NCBI GenBank assembly: GCA_006969745.1
Contig: CP030886.1
Coordinates: 2,825,234-2,889,233, forward strand
Length of the DNA stretch: 64,000 nt
Origin: Cytophagaceae bacterium
Lineage (GTDB): Bacteria > Bacteroidota > Bacteroidia > Cytophagales > Cyclobacteriaceae
Direction of reading: 5' to 3'
Positions 16,283 to 23,752 of the stretch are shown here, in pieces. A program made the position numbers and the translations under genes. The notes under the pieces were generated by a model that was not told where the DNA came from, ran no database searches, and saw only the letters and a program-made list of their open reading frames with translations. Numbering within the stretch: position 1 is the first letter of the stretch; each line of letters opens with the position of its first letter.

Positions 16283-17108
16283 TGAACGTTCGGGTTCCCC
16301 CTTTGAAGGGGGGCGTGGTTGGCTAAGCAGAGGGAGGGGGATGTTTCTACTGCCATAAGTTCAACCATTCGAAAGCTCAGTGTATAGCCCGGATATCAGT
16401 GGAGGTGGAATGAGATTGTTCTCTACTGATGGGTTGAAGATTCTGAAGCAAGTTCAGAATGACTAATAATTGCTGAAACTTCTCTTTGTTCAGAACTGTC
16501 ACCATGAACTTGTTTCAGGGTCTGTTTGATGAAAGATGCTGAAACGAGCCTGCCTGCGGAAGGCAGGTTCAGCATGACCCAACATTTTTGTTTGGTGCAA
16601 ATAAACCTGGCATGTCATTCTGAGCCTGTCTGCCCACAAAGGCAGGCGCAGCGAAGAATCTACCTCATGGAATGAGATGCTTCGTTCCTCAGCATGACAC
16701 TTCTTGTTTTCATTGGTTAAAGTACCTCTTCCAACTCCCCTACTACAAGCTTAGAGCTTGTTCTTTTCAATAAATCAACGCAAATCCCTCAGCCATCTAG
16801 ACGGGACGGTAGCGAGCACGAAGTAAAGCGGACGGCCTGCCTGCGGTAGGCAGGCCCGGATATCCGTGGAGGTGGAATGGGATTGTTCTCTACTGATGGG
16901 TTGAAGATTCTGAAGCAAGTTCAGAATGACTAATAATTACTGTAACTTCTCTTTGTACATAAATGTCACCCTGAACTTGTTTCAGGGTCTGTTTGATGAA
17001 AGATGCTGAAACGAGCCTGTCTGCCGACAAAGGCAGGCGCAGCGAAGAATCTACCTCATGGAATGAGATGCTTCGTTCCTCAGCATAACACTTCTTGATT
17101 TCAATTGG
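16283..17108. repeat. Intergenic repeat cluster with an imperfect tandem duplication
   Basis: This 826-base stretch has no credible gene. It starts with a GC hairpin (TCCCCC-TTTGAA-GGGGG). A block beginning GCCCGGATAT is present twice, at 16387-16737 and 16854-17128, with high identity. The second copy lacks 76 bases, which can be explained by recombination between two GAGCCTG words in the first. Hairpins with GCCTGCC/GGCAGGC or GCCTGTC/GGCAGGC stems occur near 16551, 16624, 16835 and 17015. The CGAAGAATCT...CGTTCCTCAGCATGAC arms are the typical Bacteroidota palindromic repeat. Confidence 0.82.
16717..16740 (-). pseudogene. Vestigial copy of the hisC 3' end
   Basis: Read on the minus strand, this spells the last codons of an aminotransferase, G-E-L-E-E-V-L-stop, against E-A-L-E-E-I-L-stop of the intact gene at 17109. 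It lies at the right place in the first copy of the tandem duplication. Differences include a synonymous GAG/GAA and a conservative Ile/Val change. Homology fades upstream of about eight codons. Confidence 0.5.
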
Positions 17109-18200
17109 TTAAAGTATCTCCTCCAACGCTTCCACGCAATGTTGGTTTTCCTCCGGCTTGCCTACGGAAATGCGTATGCAGTGAGCGATCGGGTCGTAAA
17201 GTGGGCGTACCAAAACGCCGCGCTGCATAAGCTTTTCAAAGACCTGCATCACTTCCTCCTTGTCTTTCCAGACGGTCATGATGAAGTTGGCGTATGAGCG
17301 CACGTACCTTATGCCCAGCCGATCAAACTCTTTGTAGAAGTATGCCAGCTGCTTGGTGTTGTTGCTGATGGTTTTCTTCAAAAACGCAGTGTCGTTGAGT
17401 GCGCCTATGCCGGCGGCTTGCGCCATCGCAGTAGGCTCGAAGGTGAGCTTCACCTTGTTGAGCGCATCGATGATTTTTTCATCTCCTACTCCAAAACCGA
17501 GTCTTACGCCGGCGATACCATACGCCTTGCTGAAAGTACGCAGCGTCAGGATGTTTGGATAGTCCATCTTCAGCGAGTTGGGGAAGTCAAGATTCAGGGC
17601 TTCTGAATACTCGAAATAGGCTTCATCTACAACCACTAAAATATGATCCGGCACGTGTTGCATGAAGCTGTCAAGCTCCGCTTGCGTGATCATGGTGCCT
17701 GTTGGGTTGTTCACGTTGGCCAGGTAAATAACCTTGGTATTGCGATTGATGCGGCTTTTGATCGCCTCCAGATCAAACTCATAGGTGGAGGTCATCGGCA
17801 TGGCTACACATCGCACATTGTTGATTTTAGCCCAGTTGTAAATGATGACAAAGCCACCTTCGGAGGTAAGGAACTCATCTTCTCCGGAACAAACGGCGCG
17901 TAGTGTTTGCATCAGCACAGATTCTGACCCGTTTCCGATGAAGATCTGCTCGGGCTTTTTGCCATATTTTGCTGCGAGCGCTTCCTTCAAGTCACGGCTA
18001 ACAGGGTCCGGGTAGTAGTTGATCGATTCGTATGCTTCGATCACGGCTTGTTTGGATTTTGGCGAGTAGCCCAGCGTGTTTTCATTGTTCCACAAAATGG
18101 CCACCTTATCCCATCCGTATTCTTCCTTAAGCTGCGGGATGGTCTTACCTGGTTGGTAGCTTCTTATTGCGGCGATATGATCAGGTATCTGTATATTCAT
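17109..18200 (-). CDS. hisC: HisC-type PLP-dependent aminotransferase
   Basis: 363 residues, class I/II fold. NNENTLGYSP (38-47), YYPDP (62-66), GNGSE, NVNNPTG (162-168), DEAYFEYSE from Asp192 and the PLP lysine K225 in TFSKAYGIAGVRLGFG are histidinol-phosphate aminotransferase motifs. It would convert imidazole-acetol phosphate and glutamate to histidinol phosphate, or act on aromatic amino acids. No other his gene is nearby, so a role in aromatic transamination beside phenylacetate degradation is possible (inference). It is last in the leftward paa direction, 38 bases after paaI, and GC-rich like hrpB. Confidence 0.85.
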   Translation of the reverse strand: MNIQIPDHIAAIRSYQPGKTIPQLKEEYGWDKVAILWNNENTLGYSPKSKQAVIEAYESINYYPDPVSRDLKEALAAKYGKKPEQIFIGNGSESVLMQTLRAVCSGEDEFLTSEGGFVIIYNWAKINNVRCVAMPMTSTYEFDLEAIKSRINRNTKVIYLANVNNPTGTMITQAELDSFMQHVPDHILVVVDEAYFEYSEALNLDFPNSLKMDYPNILTLRTFSKAYGIAGVRLGFGVGDEKIIDALNKVKLTFEPTAMAQAAGIGALNDTAFLKKTISNNTKQLAYFYKEFDRLGIRYVRSYANFIMTVWKDKEEVMQVFEKLMQRGVLVRPLYDPIAHCIRISVGKPEENQHCVEALEEIL

Positions 18201-18238
18201 GTAAAGTCTCTAGTTGTAAGTCACAAGTTTCAAGTTTT

Positions 18239-18652
18239 TCAACCCACGTCCCACTGCTCTTGTTTTCGAAAAACCACTCCTTTAAACAACCCAACAAGCT
18301 CTTCTCCCCGAGTGACTCGCACAAGGTACTGTCCCAAACTTTTAGATGTGCTTTCCTTTTCAGCAGTGGCAATGAGTTCGTCGCCTTCAAAAATAGGTTT
18401 AATGTGATTGATGGATGTCTCAATGGAGACGGCTTTTTGTCCATGCGAATTGGATGCAAAGGCAAAGGCAGAATCGGCAAGTGAAAAGGAGATGCCTCCA
18501 TGTGCTACGAGATGACCATTTAGCATTTCATTTCTCACCTTCATTTTGATCTTCGCAAATCCTTCTTTTACTTCCAGCACTTCAATACCCAGCCATTGAC
18601 TAAAGGTGTCTTTGGCCATCATCTCAGCTACTATTTTATTCGCTTTGCTCAT
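18239..18652 (-). CDS. paaI: Hydroxyphenylacetyl-CoA thioesterase PaaI
   Basis: 137 residues of the hotdog fold. The catalytic region HGGISFSLADSAFAFASNSH is the PaaI signature (HGG with the acidic residue in LAD). PaaI hydrolyses CoA esters of ring-hydroxylated or dead-end phenylacetyl intermediates, freeing CoA when the pathway stalls. It follows paaH after an 84-base spacer containing an inverted repeat and precedes hisC by 38 bases, in the same direction. Confidence 0.93.
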   Translation of the reverse strand: MSKANKIVAEMMAKDTFSQWLGIEVLEVKEGFAKIKMKVRNEMLNGHLVAHGGISFSLADSAFAFASNSHGQKAVSIETSINHIKPIFEGDELIATAEKESTSKSLGQYLVRVTRGEELVGLFKGVVFRKQEQWDVG

Positions 18653-18736
18653 TCTTTAGTGAATTAGTTAATTGGTGAATTAGTGGGTTCATTACTGTGG
18701 CTTTGCGCACAGGCCACTGGTCAACTAATTTACTAA
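18653..18736. repeat. AT-rich inverted repeat in paa operon spacer
   Basis: The left arm (TTAGTTAATTGGTGAATTAG) and the complement of the right arm (ATAGTTGATTAGTAAATTAG) agree at most positions. Between them is a second stem, GTGGC...GCCAC, around TGCGCA. Related sequences fill the spacers at 22471-22556 and 23313-23389. Confidence 0.6.
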
Positions 18737-19897
18737 TCAACTATAAAAGCTTTGCTTTTTTGTTTTCATTCTTCGCAACAACGGACTGCATCGATAGCGA
18801 TCTTCATGATATTCTTCATAAAGAGCGTCTAATCTTTCCACACACCAATCAATTCCTTTCTCATCGGCCCATTTAAGTAAACCTTTGGGATAGTTAACTC
18901 CTTTGGTCATGGCTGTATCAATGTCTTCTCTGCTGGCGATATTCAGGAAGAGTGCATCGGCAGCTTCGTTTATGAGCATGACCAAGACACGATCTAAAAT
19001 TTCTTTACCCAGTTTTTCGTCTTTGATAGGTTCGGGCTTTGTTGCGTCTTCTGCATAATCGTAGTAGCCTCTGCCGGACTTGCGTCCGAGAAAGCCTGCC
19101 TCTGACATTCGCTTTTGAGTGAATGAAGGCCGATAGCGTGGATCGTAGAAAAAAGACTGAAATACTGTTTCTGTCACCGTGTAGTTGATATCATTTCCGA
19201 TGAAGTCCATCAGCTCGAAAGGCCCCATCCGGAAGCCGCCCAACTCCTTCATGGCCCAATCGATGGTAGCAAAGTCGGCGATACCTTCTTCGTACATGCG
19301 CAGTGACTCACCATAGAATGGACGTGCCACCCGATTGACGATGAATCCGGGTGTGTCCTTGGCCAGTACGGTTAGTTTTTTCCAACTGTCTACCCACTCT
19401 TTGGCTTGCCTGGTTGTCTCTTCAGCTGTCTGTACAGCCGGAATGATTTCTACCAATGGCATCAATGGTGCCGGATTAAAAAAGTGTATGCCTACAAATC
19501 GAGATGGATTTTCCAATGAAGCTCCAATGGAGGCAAGAGAAAGAGAGCTGGTATTTGATGCGATGATGGTATCCTCACGCACGATCTTTTCTACTGCCGA
19601 AAAGACCTTTCTTTTGATTTCGATATTCTCTACTATCGCTTCTATCACCAGGTCGGAATTTTCGAAGTATTGCTGATCGTCGGTGAAGTCTATACGGCCA
19701 AGAATTTTGTCGGCTGTCTCCTGATCAATCTTTTCTTTCTCAACCAACCGGTTCATCACCTTTACCAGGCTGGCAGAAGACTTTTCAAGAATCTCATTGT
19801 TGGTGTCATTGATCACTACATCCCAACCTGCGGTGGCAGCTACCTGGGCTATTCCGGTACCCATGGTGCCGGCTCCTATCACGCTTAATTTTGGCAT
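18737..19897 (-). CDS. paaH: 3-hydroxyacyl-CoA dehydrogenase PaaH
   Basis: 386 residues. The NAD-binding motif GAGTMGTGIAQVAATAG opens the protein, followed by LVIEAIVENIEIKRKVF and ASNTSSLSLASIG with FVGIHFFNPAPLMPLVEIIP, all standard for the 3-hydroxybutyryl-CoA dehydrogenase family; DTPGFIVNRVARPFYGE starts the helical dimer domain. A second short 3HCDH C-terminal unit follows (KGVNYPKGLLKWADEKGID). In the Paa pathway it oxidises 3-hydroxyadipyl-CoA to 3-oxoadipyl-CoA. The start overlaps the paaG stop (TAATG), with AAAGGAG just upstream. Confidence 0.93.
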   Translation of the reverse strand: MPKLSVIGAGTMGTGIAQVAATAGWDVVINDTNNEILEKSSASLVKVMNRLVEKEKIDQETADKILGRIDFTDDQQYFENSDLVIEAIVENIEIKRKVFSAVEKIVREDTIIASNTSSLSLASIGASLENPSRFVGIHFFNPAPLMPLVEIIPAVQTAEETTRQAKEWVDSWKKLTVLAKDTPGFIVNRVARPFYGESLRMYEEGIADFATIDWAMKELGGFRMGPFELMDFIGNDINYTVTETVFQSFFYDPRYRPSFTQKRMSEAGFLGRKSGRGYYDYAEDATKPEPIKDEKLGKEILDRVLVMLINEAADALFLNIASREDIDTAMTKGVNYPKGLLKWADEKGIDWCVERLDALYEEYHEDRYRCSPLLRRMKTKKQSFYS

Positions 19898-20676
19898 TAT
19901 TCTCCTTTAAATTCCGGTTTTCTTTTCTCTATAAAGGCATTTACACCTTCCTTGTAGTCGTAGGTTTCTGTGGCTTTAAACTGCCATTCTTTTTCTAATT
20001 CAAGCTGCTGATCAAGATTGTTGACAAATGACTGGTTTAACAGATGTTTGGTGTAAGCAAGGCCTTTGGTAGGCATATTGGCTAGTTTCTGAGCTAGCTT
20101 CTCGGCTTCCTCTGCAAATGAGTCATCACTTACCACCTTGTAAATCATTCCCATTTGTTCAGCTTCTGTTGCAGAAACTTTATCTCCAAGCATCATCAAT
20201 GCAGAGGCTTTTCCAAAACCGATGATTCGGGGAAGTGTGAATGTGCCGCCACTGTCCGGCACCAAGCCAATCTTGCTGAATGCCTGGATAAATGAAGCTG
20301 ATTCTGTTGCGATTACTACGTCACAAGCTAGGGCAATATTGGCACCTGCACCTGCTGCGACACCATTTACAGCTGCGATTATTGGTTTCTCAATGCTTCT
20401 AAGCTGTCGAATGATTGGGTTGTAGTGTTCATCTACAATGTTCTCTATTTCGAGTCCATTGTCGGCGATGGCTTCCTGTAGGTCCTGACCGGCACAAAAA
20501 GCTTTTCCATTTCCGGTAAGCATGATTGCACGAATGCTGGAATCTTTGGCGTAATCATCAAGGGCTTTCTGAACGGCCAATGCAAGCTCTTTATTAAAGC
20601 TATTGAAGACGTCCGGACGGTTAAAGGTGAGGATGCCGAGATTGTCTTTTTTTGTGATTTGTAAAGTATCAGACAT
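19897..20676 (-). CDS. paaG: PaaG-type ring-epoxide isomerase (enoyl-CoA isomerase/hydratase family)
   Basis: 259 residues from ATG 20676 (MSDTLQITKKDNLGILTFNR); a longer upstream frame would overlap the toxin gene. The crotonase fold is clear: LTGNGKAFCAGQDLQEAIAD and VNGVAAGAGANIALACD for the oxyanion hole, and FSKIGLVPDSGGTFTLPRII. Asp in PDSGG is the residue used by PaaG isomerases. It converts ring-1,2-epoxyphenylacetyl-CoA to the oxepin form. A paaF role cannot be excluded, as only one crotonase is present here. It starts 28 bases after the toxin gene. Confidence 0.9.
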   Translation of the reverse strand: MSDTLQITKKDNLGILTFNRPDVFNSFNKELALAVQKALDDYAKDSSIRAIMLTGNGKAFCAGQDLQEAIADNGLEIENIVDEHYNPIIRQLRSIEKPIIAAVNGVAAGAGANIALACDVVIATESASFIQAFSKIGLVPDSGGTFTLPRIIGFGKASALMMLGDKVSATEAEQMGMIYKVVSDDSFAEEAEKLAQKLANMPTKGLAYTKHLLNQSFVNNLDQQLELEKEWQFKATETYDYKEGVNAFIEKRKPEFKGE

Positions 20677-20704
20677 GGGTTGAATGTTTGAATGCGAATT
20701 TAAT

Positions 20705-20968
20705 TTATTCGTAGTGAGTCCACATACGAATGACTTTAACAATTTTCTCTTCTTCAAAGACTTGATAGACTAAACGATGCTGAATGTTGATTCGTCGCGA
20801 GATTGCTCCACTTAAGTCACCGACTAGTTTTTCAAAAGGCGGATATTCCTGAAAAGGATTGTCTTCCAATATTTTAAGTAAGACAATCGTTTTTTTCTTT
20901 AAACCGGATGATGCTATTTTTTTAGCATCTTTTAGCGCTTGCTTGGTATAAACGAGCTTGTAATTCAC
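20705..20968 (-). CDS. yoeB: YoeB-family mRNA-interferase toxin
   Basis: 87 residues, the family length. YTKQALKDAKKIASSGLKKK opens the RelE-like fold, then NPFQEYPPFEKLVGDLSGAI and SRRINIQHRLVYQVFEEEKI. The C-terminal MWTHYE carries the conserved H-Y end of YoeB (catalytic His and Tyr); Glu and Arg of the SRRIN...HRLVY segment match the other active-site positions. The protein cleaves mRNA in the ribosomal A site. It overlaps the antitoxin gene by four bases. All key residues are present, so it is probably functional. Confidence 0.92.
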   Translation of the reverse strand: MNYKLVYTKQALKDAKKIASSGLKKKTIVLLKILEDNPFQEYPPFEKLVGDLSGAISRRINIQHRLVYQVFEEEKIVKVIRMWTHYE

Positions 20969-21207
20969 CAGTCGAGTTTATCGAACGTTTCCTCAAGTGG
21001 AGTTTGCATTCCCTCAACAATTGATTTTGCTAAGCCGGGAACAGAATGAAGATGCAATGTTTCCTGAATTGCTCGCCAATCGTCCTCACCAACCAATACG
21101 GCGTTTCCATTTTTTCCGTAAACGTGAACCGGCTCATGAGTTTGTGCGGTTTCTTCTACTACTTTATAGATGTTTTTCCGTAAGTCTGTGACTGTTAATG
21201 ATTTCAT
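20965..21207 (-). CDS. yefM: YefM/Phd-family antitoxin
   Basis: 80 residues. The N-terminal DNA-binding half has SLTVTDLRKNIYKVVEETAQ and HVYGKNGNAVLVGEDDWRAI, standard for YefM. The C-terminal half (LAKSIVEGMQTPLEETFDKL) is the toxin-wrapping tail. It neutralises YoeB and represses its own operon. Two GTACGC copies just upstream of its start look like its operator. It sits inside the paa gene run, in the same direction. Confidence 0.92.
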   Translation of the reverse strand: MKSLTVTDLRKNIYKVVEETAQTHEPVHVYGKNGNAVLVGEDDWRAIQETLHLHSVPGLAKSIVEGMQTPLEETFDKLDW

Positions 21208-21217
21208 AAATGTAAAT

Positions 21218-21235
21218 GTACGCTATTACGTACGC
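21218..21235 (-). promoter_or_regulatory. Candidate YefM operator
   Basis: GTACGC occurs at 21218-21223 and 21230-21235, 12 bases apart, in the 37-base gap between paaD and the antitoxin start. E. coli YefM recognises closely spaced elements with a GTAC core, so the match is suggestive. Confidence 0.5.
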
Positions 21236-21244
21236 AATGTAAAA

Positions 21245-21706
21245 TCAATGACACTTAAAATAATCGAACGGTTCCAGGCAATCATTGCATTTGAATAGTG
21301 ATTTGCAGGCAGTAGAGCCGAATTCACTGATAAGTTGTGTGTTTTTGGAGCTACACTGTGGGCATTCAATATCTTCCGGATTGGTTGGGTTGGGCGGAGC
21401 TATGCCGTACTCTTTTAGCTTTCTTTTTCCTTCCTCACTCATCCACTCTGTTGTCCATGCAGGAGAAAGTACGGTTGTGATCTTGAACTCATTGATGCCT
21501 TTTTTCTTTAGAGCATTGTTGATTTCTTTCTCAATCTCCAACATGGCCGGGCAGCCGGAATATGTGGGTGTAATCACCACTTCAAGTGAATCTTCATCGA
21601 TGATCACGTCCCGGACTATTCCCAAGTCAATCACAGAAATAACCGGGATTTCAGGGTCGGTGACATTTTGAAGTAATTCGAGAATGTATTCTTTATCAAG
21701 TACCAT
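21245..21706 (-). CDS. paaD: Phenylacetyl-CoA epoxidase maturation protein PaaD
   Basis: 153 residues. The N-terminal MIP18/DUF59 domain (VTDPEIPVISVIDLGIVRDV, then TPTYSGCPAMLEIE) has the conserved Cys in SGCPA. A C-terminal zinc ribbon has Cys115, 118, 134, 140 and 143. PaaD is needed for assembling the PaaABCE oxygenase, probably through iron-sulphur delivery to PaaE. Its start overlaps the stop of the GNAT gene (TAATG), so it is translationally coupled to an enzyme not normally part of the pathway. Confidence 0.94.
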   Translation of the reverse strand: MVLDKEYILELLQNVTDPEIPVISVIDLGIVRDVIIDEDSLEVVITPTYSGCPAMLEIEKEINNALKKKGINEFKITTVLSPAWTTEWMSEEGKRKLKEYGIAPPNPTNPEDIECPQCSSKNTQLISEFGSTACKSLFKCNDCLEPFDYFKCH

Positions 21707-22470
21707 TAAGCAAATTCATAATACGTGGTGTAATCCTTAAACCCAAACTTCTTGTAAATGTTAAGGCCATCTTCTGTTCCTTGAAGAATCGCATTTTTAT
21801 ACCCTAAGCTCTTTGCCATATTTAATGCAAAAGTTAGTAAGGTGGTTCCAATTCCTATGCCTCGATATGATTCCAGTGTCGCGAAACCGTAAAATCCAAT
21901 AGTCTCTGTATCTGTTGGAAAAAGTTCAACACAAGAGACGGGCTCACCTTCATGGTAGTAGATGTATAGTTTGATGTTATTGTTAGGATCAAGATAGTGC
22001 TTTGCTGTCCGACTGTAGTAGTCAATTACATTCTGATCTACAGGAGACCAATTCTCCGCAATGACTCTGGAATAGGTCGCTAAAGATTCTTCATCATTGA
22101 CCTGCCTTACATTTAGGTGATTGACATTATCTACGTATTGATAATGCTTAAAATCCAATGCCATTCCAAGTTCGCTGGCTTGTTCGTTAATGTTGAACTT
22201 TTCAAAGTAGGCTCTTACACCGGAGGAAAGATTTTCCTTATTGACCCAAATACAGTAATCCAGTTGGCCGGATTGATAATGATCTAGCGATTCTTTGAGC
22301 TCCTCTTCCCTGGGATCAGGGTGATGAATATAGATGATATTGAAGGTATCGCAAGAGAGGCCACTATCTACGTAGGTGATATTGGGCAAATGATACACGG
22401 TCATTCCATCCTTTGAAGAGGGTATTCGTGTAGCGTGCAGGAGAAAATTATTGGAAATTTCAGCTTTCAC
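21706..22470 (-). CDS. GNAT-family acetyltransferase
   Basis: 254 residues. The C-terminal half is a GNAT domain: YIYYHEGEPVSCVELFPTDT, then YGFATLESYRGIGIGTTLLT, where R-G-I-G-I-G is the acetyl-CoA loop, and GYKNAILQGTEDGLNIYKKF with GFKDYTTYYEF. The first 110 residues are a divergent GNAT-like or accessory half. The substrate is unknown. It lies between paaC and paaD on the same strand and overlaps the paaD start, which suggests co-expression with the oxygenase subunits. Confidence 0.87.
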   Translation of the reverse strand: MKAEISNNFLLHATRIPSSKDGMTVYHLPNITYVDSGLSCDTFNIIYIHHPDPREEELKESLDHYQSGQLDYCIWVNKENLSSGVRAYFEKFNINEQASELGMALDFKHYQYVDNVNHLNVRQVNDEESLATYSRVIAENWSPVDQNVIDYYSRTAKHYLDPNNNIKLYIYYHEGEPVSCVELFPTDTETIGFYGFATLESYRGIGIGTTLLTFALNMAKSLGYKNAILQGTEDGLNIYKKFGFKDYTTYYEFA

Positions 22471-22556
22471 GTTCTGATAGACATTAGTTAAAGAGTTAAT
22501 AGATGAATAGTCTAGATGGATACCTCGCTAATCAACTTTTACTAATTAACTAAAAA
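22471..22556. repeat. AT-rich inverted repeat in paa operon spacer
   Basis: ATTAGTTAAAGAGTTAATAG on the left and CTAATCAACTTTTACTAATT on the right are rough inverted copies, the second of three similar spacers in this operon. Confidence 0.5.
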
Positions 22557-23312
22557 TCACCACTCCAATCCAGGGTAGGCTCGCTGCAAAAACTGGAGGT
22601 CGGCAAGGATATATCCCAAATGCTCGCTATGACGTCCATCTTTTCCACCTTCATGCGCATAGGTACTCTCCGGTACTTCAAGAGTAGCTTCTGTCAAGAC
22701 CTCTCTTATTTTAGCATCGCGTTTTTCCTTAATTGCAGATAAATCCACACCATAGCCTTCCTCGTGTGCCTTGGCTTCTGTTTCGTTTGGTTTAATGAGT
22801 TCGCCGGCATAGGACCAGAGCTCTTGTACGGCAGCAACCATACGGTTATGACTCTCCTCGGTTCCGTCTCCCAATCTGATTACCCAATCGCCACTCCATT
22901 TGATGTGGTACAATGCCTCTTTGTGTGATTTGGCCGCAATAGCTGCAAGTCGCTCATCAGAACTATTCATCAGCGCTTCATAGAAGTAGCAGCTGTATGT
23001 GTCGTAAAGGAATTGTCTAAAAATAGTCTGAGCGAAATCACCATTTGGCTGTTCCACAAGTAAAACATTTCGATATCCCCAGGCATCCCTCAAATAAGCA
23101 ATATCATCTTCTGACTTACCTTCATTTTGGATTTCCGCGGCGTATTGATACCACATGCGTGCCTGACCTATTAGGTCCAGACTGATATTAGTCATCGCAA
23201 TATCCTGCTCTAGGATGGGGCCATGTCCACACCATTCTCCCAGGCGTTGCCCAAGAATGAGGCAGTTGTCTGCATGCTGGAGTACGTAGTTATATTTAGT
23301 TAAATCAGTCAT
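22557..23312 (-). CDS. paaC: Phenylacetyl-CoA epoxidase structural subunit PaaC
   Basis: 251 residues, the family length. CLILGQRLGEWCGHGPILEQ and DIAMTNISLDLIGQARMWYQ begin the ferritin-like fold; DIAYLRDAWGYRNVLLVEQP and EALYHIKWSGDWVIRLGDGT are characteristic. PaaC pairs with PaaA to form the (AC)2 heterotetramer that binds phenylacetyl-CoA and lacks a functional diiron site of its own. Downstream of paaB after a 77-base spacer with an inverted repeat. Confidence 0.96.
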   Translation of the reverse strand: MTDLTKYNYVLQHADNCLILGQRLGEWCGHGPILEQDIAMTNISLDLIGQARMWYQYAAEIQNEGKSEDDIAYLRDAWGYRNVLLVEQPNGDFAQTIFRQFLYDTYSCYFYEALMNSSDERLAAIAAKSHKEALYHIKWSGDWVIRLGDGTEESHNRMVAAVQELWSYAGELIKPNETEAKAHEEGYGVDLSAIKEKRDAKIREVLTEATLEVPESTYAHEGGKDGRHSEHLGYILADLQFLQRAYPGLEW

Positions 23313-23389
23313 TAGTTAATTGTAACCAGTGTTGATGAGTTAATTAGTCTTGGCAATGAATACTGCTCACTAATCAACTTATTACTTTT
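23313..23389. repeat. AT-rich inverted repeat in paa operon spacer
   Basis: GAGTTAATTAGTCTT and CTCACTAATCAACTT are inverted relatives around a short centre, the third of three similar spacers. Confidence 0.5.
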
Positions 23390-23671
23390 TTACATGTGTT
23401 TTACTTCGTCCGGTAAATCATAGAAAGTAGGGTGACGATACACCTTATCTTTCGCTGGTTCGTATAGTGGATCAGAATCATCCGGATCTGACGCGGTAAT
23501 ATGTTCAGATTTCACCACCCAAATACTTACACCTTCATTTCTCCGTGTGTATACGTCTCTGGCATTTTGAATTGCCATTTCCTCATCAGCTGCATGAAGA
23601 CTACCTACGTGCTTGTGGTTAAGTCCGGCTTTACTGCGAATGAAGATTTCCCAAAGTGGCCAATTTTTCAT
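23390..23671 (-). CDS. paaB: Phenylacetyl-CoA epoxidase subunit PaaB
   Basis: 93 residues, the normal size. WPLWEIFIRSKAGLNHKHVG, SLHAADEEMAIQNARDVYTR and the end YRHPTFYDLPDEVKHM are family hallmarks. PaaB bridges PaaAC units and is needed for activity. The following spacer toward paaA (23672-23752) contains a TTCTGAA/TTCAGAA hairpin of the intergenic repeat family. Confidence 0.96.
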   Translation of the reverse strand: MKNWPLWEIFIRSKAGLNHKHVGSLHAADEEMAIQNARDVYTRRNEGVSIWVVKSEHITASDPDDSDPLYEPAKDKVYRHPTFYDLPDEVKHM

Positions 23672-23752
23672 GATTATTTTCTTTTATGTTATTCTGAATT
23701 TATTTCAGAATCTATTTCATATTGCTTTTGGATACAGAAACGATTTCATCTG
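23672..23752. repeat. Short palindromic repeat between paaB and paaA
   Basis: TTCTGAA-TTTAT-TTCAGAA near 23692-23710 matches the 'TCATTCTGAAC...TTTCAGAATC' words of the repeats at 2077 and 16283-17108. Confidence 0.5.

Noticed and set aside
16283..17108. CRISPR array or tRNA cluster in the repeat-rich gap
   Set aside because: Repeats are palindromic, unequal in spacing and not interrupted by unique spacers of constant length; no cloverleaf or CCA-like structure is visible.
17109..18200. Part of a histidine biosynthesis operon
   Set aside because: No other his genes lie nearby; only the aminotransferase is present beside paa genes.
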